Assembly (NCBI RefSeq): GCF_030864005.1
Contig: NZ_CP132976.1
Span: 4,402,001 to 4,466,000 of the forward strand
Length of the DNA stretch: 64,000 nucleotides
Source: Achromobacter seleniivolatilans
GTDB lineage: Bacteria; Pseudomonadota; Gammaproteobacteria; Burkholderiales; Burkholderiaceae_B
Direction of reading: 5' to 3'
The notes below the pieces were generated by a model. That model did no database searches, was not told the DNA's origin, and was given only the letters and a program-made list of their open reading frames with translations. The position numbers and the translations under genes are program-made. Positions 39,081 to 48,005 of the stretch are shown one piece after another (positions within the stretch are counted from its first letter, which is position 1; every line of letters begins with the position of its first letter).

Positions 39081-40772
39081 ATGCTCCAGCCCGTCTCCCC
39101 CTCTGCCGATTTGCCCGCTGACGCTCCTGCCGCGCCGGCGCCGGCCCTGACGGTCAGCACGCTTTCCCCTTTGGCTTTTCCCGCGTTCCGCATCATCTGG
39201 ATCGCCAACCTGTTTGCCAATCTGGGCACCTGGGCGCAATCCGTCGCCGCCGCGTGGATCATCACCACCGAACAAAGCAGCCCCCTGATGGTCGCCATGA
39301 TCCAGGTGGCCGCGGCATTCCCGCTGGTTGCCCTGTCGATCCTGACCGGCGTGCTGGCCGACAATTACGATCGCCGCAAAGTGATGCTGATCGGCATGCT
39401 GCTGGAACTGGCAGGCGGCGTCTTCATCACCGTGCTGGCTTTTGCCGGCTTGTTGCACCCCATTACGCTGATCGCCTCTGTCTTCTGCATCGCCATCGGC
39501 AGCGCGGTCGTCACGCCCGCGTGGCAGGCTGCGGTGGGTGAACAGGTGCCGCGCGCCCATGTGGGCAGCGCCGTGCTGCTCAACAGCGTCAACTACAACG
39601 TAGCCCGCGCGGTCGGCCCAGCCATTGGCGGTCTGCTCCTGGGCGCCATGGGCGCGCCCTGGGTCTTCTTGCTGAATTGCTTCTGCTACGGCGGCCTGAT
39701 CTGGGCGATCTGGCGCTGGAAGCGCGACCTGCCCGTTCGCCGTCTGCCGCCAGAAGGCATATTCGAAGGCGTGATCGCGGCGCTGCGCTACACGCAGCAC
39801 TCGACGGTCACCCGCGTCGTGATGTTGCGCTCCTTCGCCTTTGGCCTGTCGGCTAGCGCCTTGTGGGCGCTGCTGCCGCTGCTGGCGCACGATCACGAAG
39901 CTGGCAGCGCCTTGCTGTACGGCTACATGCTGGGCGCCTTGGGCGTCGGCGCTATCCTGGGCAGCGCCGTTGTGCGTCGCGTGCAAGCGGCGTGGGGCGC
40001 AAGCGGCCTGGTCACCGTGACCGCCGCCTTACTGGCCGCCTGCCTGCTGGCGTTGGGGCTGACCAGCACCCTGTGGGTGGTGTTTCCCGCCCTGCTGCTG
40101 TCAGGCAGTTGCTGGATCGGCGTGCTGGCGACCTACAACACCACCGTCCAGATGCTGGTGCCCGACTGGGTCAAGGCGCGAGCGCTGGCGCTGTATCAGA
40201 CGTCGATCTTCGGCGGCCTGGCGGCGGGTTCGTTCATGTGGGGGCACTTTGCCGGCACCATGGGGGTATCCGGGGCGTTGGCGACAGCGGGCGTCATGCT
40301 GGGCATCACCGTGGCCCTGCTGTATCGCTCGCGGCTGCCCGAACAGGTCAACACACAATCACTTGCACGCGTGGACAGCACTGAACCGGCGATGGCGGCG
40401 GCGGGTTTCAATACGCAGCACGGCTCGGTGCTGGTGGCCGTGGAATACCTGATTCCCAAAGAAAAGTTATCCGCCTTGATTGGCGCCGCCCATCCGCTGC
40501 GCCTGCTGCGCTTACGCAATGGCGCGCAGCAATGGCAGCTGTTTCGAGACCTGGAGCGCGAGGGCGTATGGCGCGAAGTGTTCCTGGTTGAAAGCTGGAT
40601 GCAATACCTGCGCATGATTGACCGCCTGACGCTCGCGGACAAGATGGTGCTGGACGAAGTGCGGGCACTGCACAGCGGTGACAAACCGCCCGTGGTGTCG
40701 CGCAATGTCAGTTATCTGGCCATGAACGAAGCGCAAGGATTCTCTTTGCGCCGCGATCCCGAATCCCTATGA
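39081..40772 (+). CDS. MFS_3 family transporter with C-terminal soluble extension
   Basis: Major facilitator protein of 563 residues. Residues 25-430 hold about 12 membrane helices, with NLFANLGTWAQSVAAAWIITTEQSS and LADNYDRRKVMLIGMLLELAGG, typical of the EntS-like PF05977 group. About 120 cytosolic residues follow (HGSVLVAVEYLIPKEKLSAL to SRNVSYLAMNEA), resembling the monooxygenase-like/ABM extension seen in some members. An exporter of small metabolites or siderophores is likely, but the substrate is not determinable. The next gene follows after 16 nt. Confidence 0.85.
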   Translation: MLQPVSPSADLPADAPAAPAPALTVSTLSPLAFPAFRIIWIANLFANLGTWAQSVAAAWIITTEQSSPLMVAMIQVAAAFPLVALSILTGVLADNYDRRKVMLIGMLLELAGGVFITVLAFAGLLHPITLIASVFCIAIGSAVVTPAWQAAVGEQVPRAHVGSAVLLNSVNYNVARAVGPAIGGLLLGAMGAPWVFLLNCFCYGGLIWAIWRWKRDLPVRRLPPEGIFEGVIAALRYTQHSTVTRVVMLRSFAFGLSASALWALLPLLAHDHEAGSALLYGYMLGALGVGAILGSAVVRRVQAAWGASGLVTVTAALLAACLLALGLTSTLWVVFPALLLSGSCWIGVLATYNTTVQMLVPDWVKARALALYQTSIFGGLAAGSFMWGHFAGTMGVSGALATAGVMLGITVALLYRSRLPEQVNTQSLARVDSTEPAMAAAGFNTQHGSVLVAVEYLIPKEKLSALIGAAHPLRLLRLRNGAQQWQLFRDLEREGVWREVFLVESWMQYLRMIDRLTLADKMVLDEVRALHSGDKPPVVSRNVSYLAMNEAQGFSLRRDPESL

Positions 40773-40788
40773 CCCTTGAGGCCCGCCC

Positions 40789-42888
40789 ATGTTCACCTCT
40801 CTTTGGCGCAAATGGCGGGCCGCCCGTTTCGGGGGGCCGCAGCTGGACACCATCCTGTCCAGCGCCAATCCCGATGCCCCGCTAGCGGAACGCAATCTGT
40901 GGATGGTGGATCTGTGCCGATGGCTGGACCGCCCCGGCAGCCCGTCTAAAGCCGCCAGCCAGAGCCCGGCGCCGCCCGATCCGGCCGACGCCGTGCGCCA
41001 TCCGCAGCATGCGCGGTTGCGCTATCTGTTGCAGGTGCTGGAACACAACCCCGAGCGCGCCGCCCCGGTCGCCGCCACACTGCGTTCCCTGGTGACCGAT
41101 AACGACCCCACCTCGCTGCTGTGCGACACCGGCGTGGCCTCGCATCCTGGCTTCTGGGGAGAATTCTGGGAACGCGCGCAATCACGGCTGCTGCCACCGC
41201 CCCCGAACCGGAGCGATATGTTCGGCCTGTTCTCGCTGATCTTCCGGCGCGCTGGCGATGCGCAATGGATAGAAGCGCTGGACGAAGACACGCTTGCCCG
41301 CATGCGGGCGCTGTTTTGGCTTGGCGACGGCACCGAACGCATCAACAGCGACGGACACGAAACGCCCGCCCCACGACTGGAACAAGCGCTGACAAGCAGC
41401 ATCCAGGTACTGGTCAGTCAGGTGCGCGCCACTGGGCTTAGTCAAGACATACGGTCGCGCCTGCCGGGGCGCGTGCAGGACACGCCATTTTTCGCGCTGG
41501 CCGCAGCGGCAGCCGAGCTGTGCGACAGCCCGCCCGACACGCCCCGCGAGGTCTTCGGCCGCAGGCTGAATGTATTCCGGGCGCTGCTGGACAGCTGCCG
41601 CACCGCGTCTCAAGGCGTCTACGACGAGCTGGAAAAAAACGGGGTATCGGTTGAGGTCGTGTTCCAGATAGAGCGCATGAAACTGCGTCTGGCGCGCATC
41701 GAACTGCTGTTGAGCGTGTGGGTGGACCCGACGCAGCGGCACAAATATGTACACCTGATCGCCGAACTGATCCGGTCGACGCAGGCGCGCAGCAGCATCC
41801 GTCACCTGGCGGCCTCGTCCTTTGCGCAACTGGCGCGACGGGTCATGGAACGCACCGCACAAACCGGCGAGCACTACATCGCGCGCGACACCGTGGAATA
41901 TCTGACCATGCTCAAAGCGTCGCTGGGCGGCGGCTTCGTCATGGTATTCACGGTGTACCTGAAATTCTTCATTGTCTCGATGCACCTGGACAAGTTCATC
42001 GAAGGGCTGCTGGCATCGCTGAACTATGCGGGCGGATTTCTGGTGATTCACTTTGCGCACTTCACCCTGGCCACCAAACAGCCCGCCATGACCGGGCCCG
42101 CGCTGGCTCACAGGCTGGATGACGCGTACACGCCTGAAGGACGCGAGGCCTTCCTGGATGACACCATGGCCATGATCCGTTCCAACGCCGCAGCCATCCT
42201 GGGCAATCTGGCCGTGGTCTTTCCGCTGGCGTGGGCGGTGCAATGGGTGGCCGTGAACGGCCTGGACATGCCGTTGATCAACGCGGACAAGGCGCACGAA
42301 ACGCTGGCCTCGTTTTCGATCTGGGGCGCAACACCCATCTATGCCGCCGCCACCGGCGTGCTGCTGTGGCTATCCAGCCTGATTGCCGGCTGGGCCGACA
42401 ATTGGTTTGCGCTGCATCGCGTACACGATGTCATGGCGTACGACCGCCGCACGCGGCATCTTTTTGGTGAGCGCGGCGCGGTGCGCTGGGCAGGCTTCTG
42501 GCAGCGCAACATCTCGGGTATTGCGGGCAACGTGTCGCTGGGCCTGATGCTGGGACTGGGCCCGGCCATCGTCAGCTTCTTCGGCCCTCATGTCGAGGTA
42601 CGCCATGTGACGCTCAGCGCAGGTCAGATAGGCACGGCGATCGGCACCTTGGGTTGGCAAGTCGTACACACAAATGCATTCTGGATGGCGGTGGCCGGTA
42701 CCGCAGTGACCGGTCTGCTGAATGTGGGCGTCAGCTTTGCGCTGGCCTTTAACGTGGCGTTGCGTTCACGCAATCTGCGCCGCGGCGACCGCGATTCTTT
42801 GTCGGCCAGCGTGCGTCAACGCATCTGGCAACGGCCCGCCACGCTGTTCTGGCCGATCAAGCCCCGGCCCGCACCCGACCAGCAATAA
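40789..42888 (+). CDS. PF10136 'site-specific recombinase' family membrane protein
   Basis: A 699-residue protein of the family that databases call site-specific recombinase (Gcr-type). The N-terminal 350 residues are helical and soluble. The C-terminal half has several hydrophobic segments (GGFVMVFTVYLKFFIVSM, AAILGNLAVVFPLAWAVQWVAV, YAAATGVLLWLSSLIAG, SLGLMLGLGPAIVSFFG, TGLLNVGVSFALAFNVAL). No serine- or tyrosine-recombinase catalytic pattern was seen. A membrane role therefore appears more likely than recombination. It is co-directional with the MFS_3 gene (16-nt gap). Confidence 0.8.
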   Translation: MFTSLWRKWRAARFGGPQLDTILSSANPDAPLAERNLWMVDLCRWLDRPGSPSKAASQSPAPPDPADAVRHPQHARLRYLLQVLEHNPERAAPVAATLRSLVTDNDPTSLLCDTGVASHPGFWGEFWERAQSRLLPPPPNRSDMFGLFSLIFRRAGDAQWIEALDEDTLARMRALFWLGDGTERINSDGHETPAPRLEQALTSSIQVLVSQVRATGLSQDIRSRLPGRVQDTPFFALAAAAAELCDSPPDTPREVFGRRLNVFRALLDSCRTASQGVYDELEKNGVSVEVVFQIERMKLRLARIELLLSVWVDPTQRHKYVHLIAELIRSTQARSSIRHLAASSFAQLARRVMERTAQTGEHYIARDTVEYLTMLKASLGGGFVMVFTVYLKFFIVSMHLDKFIEGLLASLNYAGGFLVIHFAHFTLATKQPAMTGPALAHRLDDAYTPEGREAFLDDTMAMIRSNAAAILGNLAVVFPLAWAVQWVAVNGLDMPLINADKAHETLASFSIWGATPIYAAATGVLLWLSSLIAGWADNWFALHRVHDVMAYDRRTRHLFGERGAVRWAGFWQRNISGIAGNVSLGLMLGLGPAIVSFFGPHVEVRHVTLSAGQIGTAIGTLGWQVVHTNAFWMAVAGTAVTGLLNVGVSFALAFNVALRSRNLRRGDRDSLSASVRQRIWQRPATLFWPIKPRPAPDQQ

Positions 42889-42926
42889 ACAGCGCCGGGG
42901 CAAAGACCAGCCACCCGCCAGCCCGA

Positions 42927-43919
42927 TCAGAACGTAATCGTGGCCGTGATGACATCTTTGTAATTGCCCGGACGCGGGGTCGATTGCACCGGCACGCGCC
43001 CGTACACCGTAAAGACCTGATTGGCGCCCGAGCCCAGACCCACCAGGGGCAAGCCGCCGGTCGCGTCGCCCCAAATGGTGGCGTAAGCGCTGTCTTGGTA
43101 GAGCTGGTAGTTGACCGTGTCAGCGGCCGTCTCATGCTTCATCTTGCGCGCCAGTACGTTGTTGGCCACGGAACCGCCATTCAACGACACCGAATACGCA
43201 TTGTTGTTGGTGCATTTGACGGTGATCTGGCTACTGGCCGCCGCCGTAGACGTAAGCAGTCCCTTGGGCGGAAACGCCAGGTCCGTGGCGTTGATCGTGC
43301 AGTTCTTCTGTACCAGCGCCGTCACCGTCAGCGGAATGGGAATTCGTTGCGTGTAGGTAGACAAGGGGCAGGCCGACAGGGCGCCCAGCAAGCCGAACGC
43401 GACGTCCACCGTATTGGTGGTGGAGTACGTTTCCGTGTACTGCGTGTTGGCATTGCCCACCGTCTTGACCAGGGGCTGGTTGCCCGGCAATTTTGCGTAG
43501 AACTTGAAGGTGGTGGTCACCGGGCTGCCCAGGCCAAGAATGGGGCCGGTTATCAGGACGGAAGTCGGCGCGGCGTTCGTAGACGTACCCCATATCTGCG
43601 TATGCGAGGCGTCCGTGTACAGGTTGTAGTTCATCCGGTTCGTCCCCGCCCCCAAGGTGCGCGGATTGGTGGACGTGCTGGTGTTGCCCAGCCCCGCGTT
43701 AAAGCACACCCGCGCCAGCAGTCCCAACGCGGTGAACGTGCACGTCACGACCACTTGCCCGCCATCACTGAACGTGTCGGTCGCCAGCAGGGGATTGACG
43801 GGGCCGAAGTCCGTCGTGGCGGTCGTCCCGGCAGCCAGTACGCAGCTGTTGGCCCTGGCCGCCCCGGAAACGCCCAGGCACACGAACACCACCAAGCAGC
43901 TGGCGGGCAGGAGCTTCAT
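42927..43919 (-). CDS. Spore coat U domain protein, double-domain (putative pilus tip)
   Basis: A secreted protein of 330 residues with signal peptide (MKLLPASCLVVFVCLGVSGAARA). It has two SCPU domains in tandem: N-terminal NSCVLAAGTTATTDFGPVNP with VVTCTF, and C-terminal CTINATDLAFPPKG with ITVKCTNNNAYSVSLNGG, ending in DVITATITF. The start at 43919 overlaps the usher stop by 4 nt (ATGA). In sigma-type chaperone-usher systems the larger two-domain subunit is taken to be the tip adhesin (inference). Confidence 0.88.
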   Translation of the reverse strand: MKLLPASCLVVFVCLGVSGAARANSCVLAAGTTATTDFGPVNPLLATDTFSDGGQVVVTCTFTALGLLARVCFNAGLGNTSTSTNPRTLGAGTNRMNYNLYTDASHTQIWGTSTNAAPTSVLITGPILGLGSPVTTTFKFYAKLPGNQPLVKTVGNANTQYTETYSTTNTVDVAFGLLGALSACPLSTYTQRIPIPLTVTALVQKNCTINATDLAFPPKGLLTSTAAASSQITVKCTNNNAYSVSLNGGSVANNVLARKMKHETAADTVNYQLYQDSAYATIWGDATGGLPLVGLGSGANQVFTVYGRVPVQSTPRPGNYKDVITATITF

Positions 43920-46261
43920 TGGCTGGCCCTCTTCAACGGCTCGCAAACAAAGGGCCCTAGCGTGGGCAGCGGCCGATGGGCCCCATGCTCGTAATCAAAC
44001 TCAACCAGGCACGAGACGCCTGCGCCTTTCACACGCAGATGATTTCGCTCCACCAGATCCTCCACAAATGCCAGGCCGTCATAACCCACGACCGAACGCT
44101 TGCCGCTTTCAACATGCGCCACTTCGGCCCCCACCGGCACGAATGCGCCGTCAGCAAACTTCAGAATGACTGACGCCGCCGCGTACTTCCCGATCTGGAA
44201 CTTTGCCAGCACGCCGGAGCCCGCTTGCGGCACCAGCACGGCCTTGGTGGTGTCCAGCTTCATATCGACGGGCAGGTCTTCGGGGTCAATCGAGAGCCGG
44301 TTCGTTTGATACGAACTCAGATCGGGCACGAGCAAATGTCCGCCACTGTTGGTGGTGCCCAATTTCCGATTTTCGTGCAGCACCGACACGTCTGGCACGC
44401 CATCCGTCGAGACCAGCGCAAAGCTGTCGTTGATGCGGCGTGTGGGAAGCAGGGCGCCATCCATCAACACCAGCGACCCCGACGCCTGCGCGGCGGCTTG
44501 CGTTCTGCCGCCGTAGTCCTGAACCAGGCCCGTCAATTGTCCATAGCTGCCGAGGAACTGCGCCTGCCCTTGGTTGTATTGCATGCCGCCCATGCGCCCG
44601 TTTTGCACGCCCCAGCCCCAGCCTCCTTCGTAGGGCACGCTGCTTTGCGCGCCCACACTGTACGAGTCCTGCCCCCCTTGCCGGCCCGCCGACACGGTCG
44701 CTTGCGTGCGATCACCCAGCATCAGGGTCAGGCCCAGATAGACACCGCGCGAATTCGACTGATTGAAGTCGTTGTAGGCGCTTAGGCTCATAACGACCCG
44801 GCTATGCAGATTGGCCGTGTAAGACGCCGAGCCCAGCCTGGCGGCTGGCACCTGCGGCATGCGATAGCCGATATAGCTGAACGCCACGCTTTGCGACGCA
44901 GCCAGGGGCAATGACAACGTGATCCGCTCAGTCTGGCGGGGCACGGGCGCGTCTTCTCGCGACCCCAGGTCGCCGTAGTCGCCCAGGGCACGCGTGGCTT
45001 GCGTGTCCACGCTGAACTCCGGCCGCACATATTGGTAACCCAGACTGACCTGGCCACCGCCGTAATTTCCTGCGCTGCCCGACACAGAGCCGCTGACCAC
45101 ACCCGCCTGACCCAGTTTCACCAAGGCGCCGGCGCCTGCGTTATAGATGCCCGCGCTGGCTTCAGAGTGGGCCTCCAGAGTCAGATCGTCGCTGTATCCG
45201 TACCGGCCGGACGCCGTCACCACCGGCTTATTGTCGTAATCAAACGAGCGGACGCTGAACTGGCGCCTTACAAAACCCGCTTCGACGGAATAGCTGGACA
45301 GCCCGCGGGCAAGCATGCGCGTATCGATATACAACGGCACCGACGTGCTGACCGTCCGGCCCAGCGCGTCGCGCGTCACGAGAGTCGCCTGGCCCGCGCC
45401 GGTAATACCCGGAATCTGGTTCACCACGAACGGTCCGGGCGGCACATTGCCGGTGTATTGCTGCACCCCGTTGATATAGAGCGCGACGGATGACGGCACG
45501 ACGGACGACGCACTTAACGAAGACATGGGAAACGTCACCAAGTCAGGACGCAGCGCAAGATTCCGGCCCCATTGAATACCCGCCACGCGCACGGAACGCG
45601 ACCAGTTCAAAGACGACGTAATGGTGTCGCCCAAACGCAGCGTGCGCAGGGTGTCCTGGTCCGAACGTGTCCAATAGGTGTCGTAGCGCACATAACGATC
45701 GCCAGCGCCCCCTAGATACGCCGTGCCGGTATTGCTGAACAGTCCGCTGGGATCGAAATAGCGCTGCTCGGTAAAGAGCGAAACCCGATACTGCGCATCC
45801 GTCTGCGTGTAGGCGTCGTAGTTCAGCACGAGGCCGCGCCCGGACGTCGCCCGGGGCGTCTTCGCCAAGCCCTGCGTATCTAACTGAAAAGGCATCCGCA
45901 GCTCGTCGGGCAACATGATGTCCACGGTCTGCGTCCCCGGGTTATAGGCGTATCGCAGCCCCGCAATAAGATCCAGCTGCACTTCGCGGTCTCCAGACAC
46001 GCCCATGCCCGACAGGTCCACGCCCACCGAACGCAACGCGTCCGCGCTGGCCGACAAACGGCCCTGCGCATCCCGGAATCGCAACAGCTGGGACGTGCCG
46101 TGGCCATTGATACTTACCTCCAGAAACACGTCGCGCTCGGCGATATTGCCGAAGCTGATCAGTTGATCGGGCGTATCCACCGCCTGTGCTGGCGCACCCA
46201 GCAAGAAGAGTGCGAGGCACCAGGCGCGTCGCCCGCAAAACCGGGGAGCGCATACCGCCAT
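43916..46261 (-). CDS. Fimbrial outer-membrane usher protein
   Basis: A 781-residue outer-membrane assembly platform for pilus subunits. A signal peptide (RRAWCLALFLLGAPAQA) precedes the usher N-domain (DVFLEVSINGHG). Middle strands match the usher barrel (RYDTYWTRSDQDTLRTLRLGD, VVPSSVALYINGVQQYTGNVPPGPF, with GPFVVNQIP), and the C-terminus has the PapC-like domain (FADGAFVPVGAEV, VGYDGLAFVEDL). It is the FimD/PapC-like usher of a spore-coat-U chaperone-usher operon. Confidence 0.93.
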   Translation of the reverse strand: MAVCAPRFCGRRAWCLALFLLGAPAQAVDTPDQLISFGNIAERDVFLEVSINGHGTSQLLRFRDAQGRLSASADALRSVGVDLSGMGVSGDREVQLDLIAGLRYAYNPGTQTVDIMLPDELRMPFQLDTQGLAKTPRATSGRGLVLNYDAYTQTDAQYRVSLFTEQRYFDPSGLFSNTGTAYLGGAGDRYVRYDTYWTRSDQDTLRTLRLGDTITSSLNWSRSVRVAGIQWGRNLALRPDLVTFPMSSLSASSVVPSSVALYINGVQQYTGNVPPGPFVVNQIPGITGAGQATLVTRDALGRTVSTSVPLYIDTRMLARGLSSYSVEAGFVRRQFSVRSFDYDNKPVVTASGRYGYSDDLTLEAHSEASAGIYNAGAGALVKLGQAGVVSGSVSGSAGNYGGGQVSLGYQYVRPEFSVDTQATRALGDYGDLGSREDAPVPRQTERITLSLPLAASQSVAFSYIGYRMPQVPAARLGSASYTANLHSRVVMSLSAYNDFNQSNSRGVYLGLTLMLGDRTQATVSAGRQGGQDSYSVGAQSSVPYEGGWGWGVQNGRMGGMQYNQGQAQFLGSYGQLTGLVQDYGGRTQAAAQASGSLVLMDGALLPTRRINDSFALVSTDGVPDVSVLHENRKLGTTNSGGHLLVPDLSSYQTNRLSIDPEDLPVDMKLDTTKAVLVPQAGSGVLAKFQIGKYAAASVILKFADGAFVPVGAEVAHVESGKRSVVGYDGLAFVEDLVERNHLRVKGAGVSCLVEFDYEHGAHRPLPTLGPFVCEPLKRASQ

Positions 46262-46317
46262 GGACTATCTTCCTGTTGACCGCCGGCATGCGCCTAGACG
46301 CGCCAGCACGCGACCGA

Positions 46318-47043
46318 TCACTCAACGCGGGGGGACACGGTGACAGCATCACCATTGATCAGGGCTTTGATCCGCACCGGGCCCGAGGCGTCATTCTTTG
46401 CTGGGAACCGCCATTCGCGCGCGCGCTGCGCCAATGCATATCCCACTAAACCATCGATATTCGCCAACGGCTTTCCGGCACTATTCAGAATCTGCAAGGC
46501 CGCGACCTGCGCATAGCGGGTTCCGGCATTGGTCAGCCGCAATACCCAGGCATTGCCTTCCCGCGCCAAATTCCAAATCAGTTCAGGCGCGGGCGACGGC
46601 GCGGCCCCTTGCACAAACACGGGCACGGAATACCGCAAGCGCAGCACCACACCGTTAATACCGGGCGTGGCAGGGTCTGGAATTTCATCAATGATCAGAC
46701 GGTAGCCGCGTTCGATTGCGCCCATTTCCCTGGACGCGCGCACCAGCCGCACAAGTTGTTCTCCACCAGGCGGCACCTGGATAATCGGCGGACTGGCCTG
46801 GATTTCCTCGGTAGGCAACAACACATCATCGCCGCTGGTCTGGTCCCAGTGGTATATCCGCACCTGACCGTATACGGGAGTTGTGCCTGGATTACGCAGC
46901 ATGATGCCGCTAGCCGCTTGCTGGGGCGCAATATCAACCAATACCGGTGATATTTGCAAAGCCGCCGCAAACACCAAGCTGCTGCCAGTTCCCATGCACA
47001 ACGCAAATATGGTCCGCAGAAGCGTCCGCACTGGCGTTGCCAC
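46318..47043 (-). CDS. Periplasmic fimbrial chaperone
   Basis: A 241-residue PapD-like chaperone that stabilises pilus subunits. The signal peptide is LLRTIFALCMGTGSSLVFAAA. The first Ig-like domain has ISPVLVDIAPQQAASGIMLRNPG and the subunit-capping strand with VRLVRASREMGAIERGYRLIIDEIP. GTG at 47043 overlaps the last base of the preceding pilin stop codon (TAGTG), indicating translational coupling. Confidence 0.92.
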   Translation of the reverse strand: MATPVRTLLRTIFALCMGTGSSLVFAAALQISPVLVDIAPQQAASGIMLRNPGTTPVYGQVRIYHWDQTSGDDVLLPTEEIQASPPIIQVPPGGEQLVRLVRASREMGAIERGYRLIIDEIPDPATPGINGVVLRLRYSVPVFVQGAAPSPAPELIWNLAREGNAWVLRLTNAGTRYAQVAALQILNSAGKPLANIDGLVGYALAQRAREWRFPAKNDASGPVRIKALINGDAVTVSPRVE

Positions 47044-47549
47044 TAGAAATAGACCGTTGCAGTAACCGTGGAAGAGTAATTATCGGGCGCGGGCGTGGCC
47101 TGTGCTGGTACTGAGCCATTGACCACCAACGCTTGCGCTGACCCGTTGCCCGTGCCGCTGACCCGGTCAGCCACCTGCGCATCACCCCATACGACAGATG
47201 TGCCAGTGGGCTTATAGAGCTGATAGGAAATCGTGCTGACGTTTGCTCCGGTGCCGCTAAGAAAACGGGTCGTTTGCGTCGAGCCGGTACCCGATCCCGC
47301 GCTGAGGCCAACCGAATAGGGCGTGGTATTGCTGCACGTCACGTTAACCGTCGTACTACCCGTAAACGCAGTGTTCAACACACCATGGCTGCCAAATGCC
47401 AGATTGTTTGCCGCAATGATGCAGTTCGCGGCAATGGTCAGGGTGACGTTAAACGTAGCGGTGGACGTAGATTGCGCCGCCGCCATGCAAGGTAACGAAC
47501 TAGCACCGATCAAAGACAAGGTTGCTGCGCACAAAGATAAGCGTTTCAT
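47043..47549 (-). CDS. Spore coat U domain pilin
   Basis: A secreted single-domain SCPU protein of 168 residues, likely the major subunit of the pilus. Signal peptide MKRLSLCAATLSLIGASSLPC, cleavage in AAAQS. The core has CIIAANNLAFGSHGVLN, VNVTCSNTTPYSVGLSAGSG and a C-terminal YSSTVTATVYF donor-strand-type end. The start at 47549 is preferred over the longer frame to 47627 because a good signal peptide begins there. It is the first gene of the operon. Confidence 0.9.
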   Translation of the reverse strand: MKRLSLCAATLSLIGASSLPCMAAAQSTSTATFNVTLTIAANCIIAANNLAFGSHGVLNTAFTGSTTVNVTCSNTTPYSVGLSAGSGTGSTQTTRFLSGTGANVSTISYQLYKPTGTSVVWGDAQVADRVSGTGNGSAQALVVNGSVPAQATPAPDNYSSTVTATVYF

Positions 47550-47831
47550 GATGAAAATCTCCACGAAATACAGTTGCACCATCAAACCTGCGGGATTAAT
47601 CGTACGTCTAATAAACCGATCCGGCACGAAATGGTTTCATTTTTAACCCCCGGCCAATACGATTTCGAATTTTTATGAGATTGTTTGGCCTGCTCAATAG
47701 TCGATTTTCTCTATGAAAACCCAGGCCCTTCGTCGTGGAATATCTTGTTGTAAATCGGCGATCTAGGGAGTTTCAAACAGTGACAATGGCCGGGATAGTT
47801 TTGATTCTGCACCCATAGTCGGATTAAATTT

Positions 47832-47843
47832 TCGATTAATCGA
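47832..47843. promoter_or_regulatory. Perfect palindrome in the pilin/MFS intergenic region
   Basis: TCGATTAATCGA is a perfect 12-bp palindrome in the 456-bp AT-richer interval between the divergent pilin and DHA2 exporter genes. It is a plausible regulator site of the TetR or MarR kind for either gene. The rest of the interval shows no gene. Confidence 0.35.
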
Positions 47844-48005
47844 TGTGACCGCCTGGTCGCATTATTAATGGATCGATCCAGCTTTTGCGCTGCCCGGCCT
47901 GCCCCAGATCGCCCCGCTGACGAAGCGTTGAATCCCCATGCCGCATTAGAATCGTTGCTCACGATTCCGGACGCTCCGCCCGGACGACTCGATCGCCGCA
48001 TCCAC

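Noticed and set aside
41182..42297. 371-codon minus-strand frame inside the PF10136 gene
   Set aside because: Opposite strand of a conserved 699-codon gene, with arginine/glutamine/histidine-rich nonsense composition.
40789..42888. Integrase or mobile element suggested by the name site-specific recombinase
   Set aside because: No attachment repeats, no tRNA gene, no catalytic recombinase motif and no composition break around it.
42927..47549. Sporulation function from the spore coat U domains
   Set aside because: The domains occur with chaperone and usher genes in a non-sporulating proteobacterium; they are pilus subunits.
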